Positions 5,816-6,978 of a DNA stretch of 6,978 bases are shown here, piece by piece. Each line of letters starts with the position of its first letter. Within the stretch, counting starts at the first letter, position 1. The DNA is from Rubritepida sp. GTDB taxonomy: Bacteria; Pseudomonadota; Alphaproteobacteria; Acetobacterales; Acetobacteraceae. The notes beneath the pieces were generated by a model. That model was not told where the DNA came from. It searched no databases and worked only from the letters and a program-made list of their open reading frames with translations. The translations under genes and the position numbers were made by a program. The stretch is from assembly GCA_014376425.1 (NCBI GenBank), contig JACMRO010000091.1, forward strand, positions 1 through 6,978, given 5' to 3'.

Positions 5816-5842
5816 GGCCACGTGCTATATAGAAGGCCATGG
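5812..5842. promoter_or_regulatory. Divergent hisI/zur control region with nested palindromes
   Basis: CCATGGCC (5812-5819) and GGCCATGG (5835-5842) form a perfect 8-bp inverted repeat whose arms contain both start codons. The 15-base centre holds the self-complementary octamer CTATATAG (5825-5832), the most AT-rich patch in this stretch. TATATA (5826-5831) reads identically on both strands as a -10-like hexamer; on the plus strand it ends 7 bases before the zur ATG, which predicts a transcript starting at or next to the ATG. An in-frame TAG at 5830-5832 rules out an earlier zur start. No good -35 is visible on either strand. A Zur operator is possible but the match is not specific. Confidence 0.45.
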
Positions 5843-6279
5843 CCGATATCGACACGCAGCTGACGGACGCGGCGACGCGCTGCGCCGCCCAAGGGGGCCA
5901 GCTGACCGAATTGCGCCGCCAGGTGCTGGAGCTGGTGCTTCGGGCCGAGCAGCCGGTTGGCGCCTATGCGCTGCTCGACCAGCTGCGCGGCAGCCGCGCC
6001 TCCGCGGCCCCGCCCACCATCTACCGCGCGCTGGACTTCCTGCTGGAGCACGGGCTGGTGCACCGCATCGAGCGGCTGAACGCCTTCATCGGCTGCGCCC
6101 ATGCCGGGCATGCGCATGCCCATCAGTTCCTGATCTGCAAGGGCTGCGGCACGACGCAGGAACTGCACGACCACGCGACCGAGGCAGCCCTGGCCGCGGC
6201 CGCCATCCGCCACGGCTTCCAGCCCAGCCGGATGACGGTGGAGACCGAGGGGCTGTGTGCCGGGTGCGTGGCGGGGTAG
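5839..6279 (+). CDS. zur: Zinc uptake regulator Zur (Fur family repressor)
   Basis: A 146-residue Fur-family repressor that, when zinc-loaded, binds operators of zinc-uptake genes. The winged-helix DNA-binding domain covers about residues 20-80, with LTELRRQVLELVL (22-34) and the recognition-helix segment APPTIYRALDFLLEHGLVHR (57-76). The dimerisation/metal domain follows. Assignment to Zur rather than Fur rests on metal ligands: by spacing, His75, Cys86, His93 and Glu108 match the sensory site of E. coli Zur (His77, Cys88, His96, Glu111), and Cys100, Cys103, Cys140 and Cys143 match the structural zinc site. The His-rich patch HAGHAHAHQF (88-97) is typical. The start at 5839 is forced by a TAG nine bases upstream; AGAAGG sits only 2 bases before the ATG, too close for a normal ribosome site. 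No znuABC genes are in the window, so its targets lie elsewhere, possibly plus its own promoter. Confidence 0.95.
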   Translation: MADIDTQLTDAATRCAAQGGQLTELRRQVLELVLRAEQPVGAYALLDQLRGSRASAAPPTIYRALDFLLEHGLVHRIERLNAFIGCAHAGHAHAHQFLICKGCGTTQELHDHATEAALAAAAIRHGFQPSRMTVETEGLCAGCVAG

Positions 6280-6316
6280 TGCGCGCGTCCATGCAGCCGC
6301 ACGATTGACGCGGCGC
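6280..6316. other. Short convergent gap between zur and the MlrC-family gene
   Basis: This 37-base gap separates the two stop codons. A 6-bp stem CGCGTC/GACGCG (6284-6289 with 6307-6312) with a 17-base loop is the only pairing seen, and no T-run follows on either strand, so a factor-independent terminator is not supported. Confidence 0.5.
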
Positions 6317-6978
6317 CTACCGCCACCCCGCCGGCACGTGCAGGTATGGCAACGCCGCCAGGTCCAGCGCCGCGGGCCCGGGGAAATCGGCCTCCTGGAT
6401 CGCCACGCAGCGATCAGCGAACGCTGCCCGGAAATGGTTCTTGGCCTTGTTCGCCAACAGCCGCACCGCCCGCAGGTCGATGCCGTGCAGGGCGAAGAAG
6501 GCCGGGTCCACGGCCGCCTCCTTGCGGCTGGTCACGATGACGCGCAGCCGGCCCGCGCGCAGCACCGCGGTCGGGCCCAGGTCGACCGCCGTGCCGGCCT
6601 CCATCGGGCCCTCGTTGCGAAAGCGGCCATCGGTCAGCGCCTCCACCGTGCCGGCGAAGGGAACGGGCGGGCCAAAGGCCGGGGTGGTGCGGCCCCCGAG
6701 CGGGCGGTTCAGCGCGCCGCCCTGGCCTGCCTGCTGCGCCGCCGCCCCCGCCCCGGGGTCGTGCAGAAAGGCGAAGATCGTCTCGACCGGCGGCGGCGCT
6801 TCGATCAGCAGGCGCAGCATGGCAGGCGTGTCGCAGGCACCGCCGCTCAGCGGGGTATCCGCCGGGTCGAGCAGCGCGACCAGGCCCGGCGGTGCGGCCA
6901 GCAGTTCGGCCAGCGCGGCACTCGGTGGCGGCAGGGTGACGGCCAAGCGGTCAAGCCGGGCCGAGAGCGCTGCCATCA
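6317..6978 (-). CDS. MlrC / M81 family metallopeptidase, C-terminal part (N-terminus beyond the window)
   Basis: This is the C-terminal 220 or so residues of an MlrC-like protein, a family named after the microcystin-degradation gene mlrC and classed as zinc metallopeptidase M81; full members are about 490-500 residues. Counting from the Met encoded at 6976, the visible part shows LLDPADTPLSGGACDTPAML (35-54), where relatives have DNPGGGAPGDTT, then an HDPGAGAAAQQAGQGG stretch (72-87), VDLGPTAVLR (131-140), VIVTSRKEA (147-155), GIDLRAVRLLANKAKNHFRAAF (165-186) and the ending LPYLHVPAGWR. These are the ordered blocks of the MlrC C-terminal domain. The zinc-binding residues are in the missing N-terminal domain, so activity cannot be judged, and the Met at 6976 is almost certainly internal. 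The natural substrate of most family members is unknown. It converges with zur, leaving a 37-base gap. Confidence 0.85.
   Translation of the reverse strand, partial: MAALSARLDRLAVTLPPPSAALAELLAAPPGLVALLDPADTPLSGGACDTPAMLRLLIEAPPPVETIFAFLHDPGAGAAAQQAGQGGALNRPLGGRTTPAFGPPVPFAGTVEALTDGRFRNEGPMEAGTAVDLGPTAVLRAGRLRVIVTSRKEAAVDPAFFALHGIDLRAVRLLANKAKNHFRAAFADRCVAIQEADFPGPAALDLAALPYLHVPAGWR

Noticed and set aside
5816..5821. GTG at 5821 as the start of hisI
   Set aside because: It adds only two residues and the ATG at 5815 is a better codon; it cannot be excluded.
6284..6312. Inverted repeat CGCGTC/GACGCG as a terminator after zur
   Set aside because: It has only 6 bp of stem, a 17-base loop and no T-tract on either side, so it is expected by chance in GC-rich DNA.
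1..6978. Mobile element, defence system, CRISPR array or RNA gene
   Set aside because: No direct-repeat array, transposase or integrase motif, terminal repeat, tRNA cloverleaf or rRNA segment was seen on either strand.

Overview
The window is very GC-rich, densely coding DNA from a Gram-negative bacterium. The lipid A gene lpxB requires an outer membrane, the truncated first gene is a type I secretion adaptor, and a Bug-type solute receptor is present. Together with a Zur of alphaproteobacterial appearance and an MlrC/M81 protein, this suggests an alphaproteobacterium, most likely Acetobacteraceae (Roseomonas-like). That placement is inference from gene content and base composition; no rRNA or species marker is present.

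Layout. Bases 1-1083 (+) are the 3' part of an HlyD-family secretion adaptor. Its stop overlaps the stop of a convergent Bug/TctC periplasmic receptor (1080-2039, -). A 65-bp divergent spacer separates the receptor from a DUF1003 membrane protein (2105-2587, +). Next comes a three-gene minus-strand operon read GNAT acetyltransferase (4603-5166), nitrilase-superfamily amidohydrolase (3755-4606), lpxB (2547-3758), with both junctions being 4-base GTGA overlaps. A SemiSWEET sugar transporter (5188-5460, +) diverges from the operon and converges with hisI (5390-5815, -), overlapping it by 71 bp. hisI diverges from zur (5839-6279, +) across 23 bp. The right end holds the C-terminal part of an MlrC/M81 family protein (6317-6978, -), cut by the window edge. 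There are no tRNAs, rRNAs, CRISPR arrays, insertion sequences or gene-free stretches over 300 bases.

How the genes relate. The GNAT and nitrilase genes look like the split form of a known GNAT/carbon-nitrogen hydrolase fusion protein, here apparently co-transcribed with lpxB. hisI and zur share a tiny divergent control region, and both HisI (zinc enzyme) and Zur (zinc sensor) retain all their metal ligands. M81 proteins are also zinc-dependent, so the right third has a zinc theme that may or may not be functional.

No clearly new multi-gene system (defence, mobile element, biosynthetic cluster) is visible. The most interesting signals are the GNAT-nitrilase-lpxB operon and two start-to-start spacers of 21 and 23 bp. 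In each spacer both start codons sit inside an 8-bp inverted repeat flanking an AT-rich centre, suggesting compact bidirectional promoters and possibly leaderless mRNAs.
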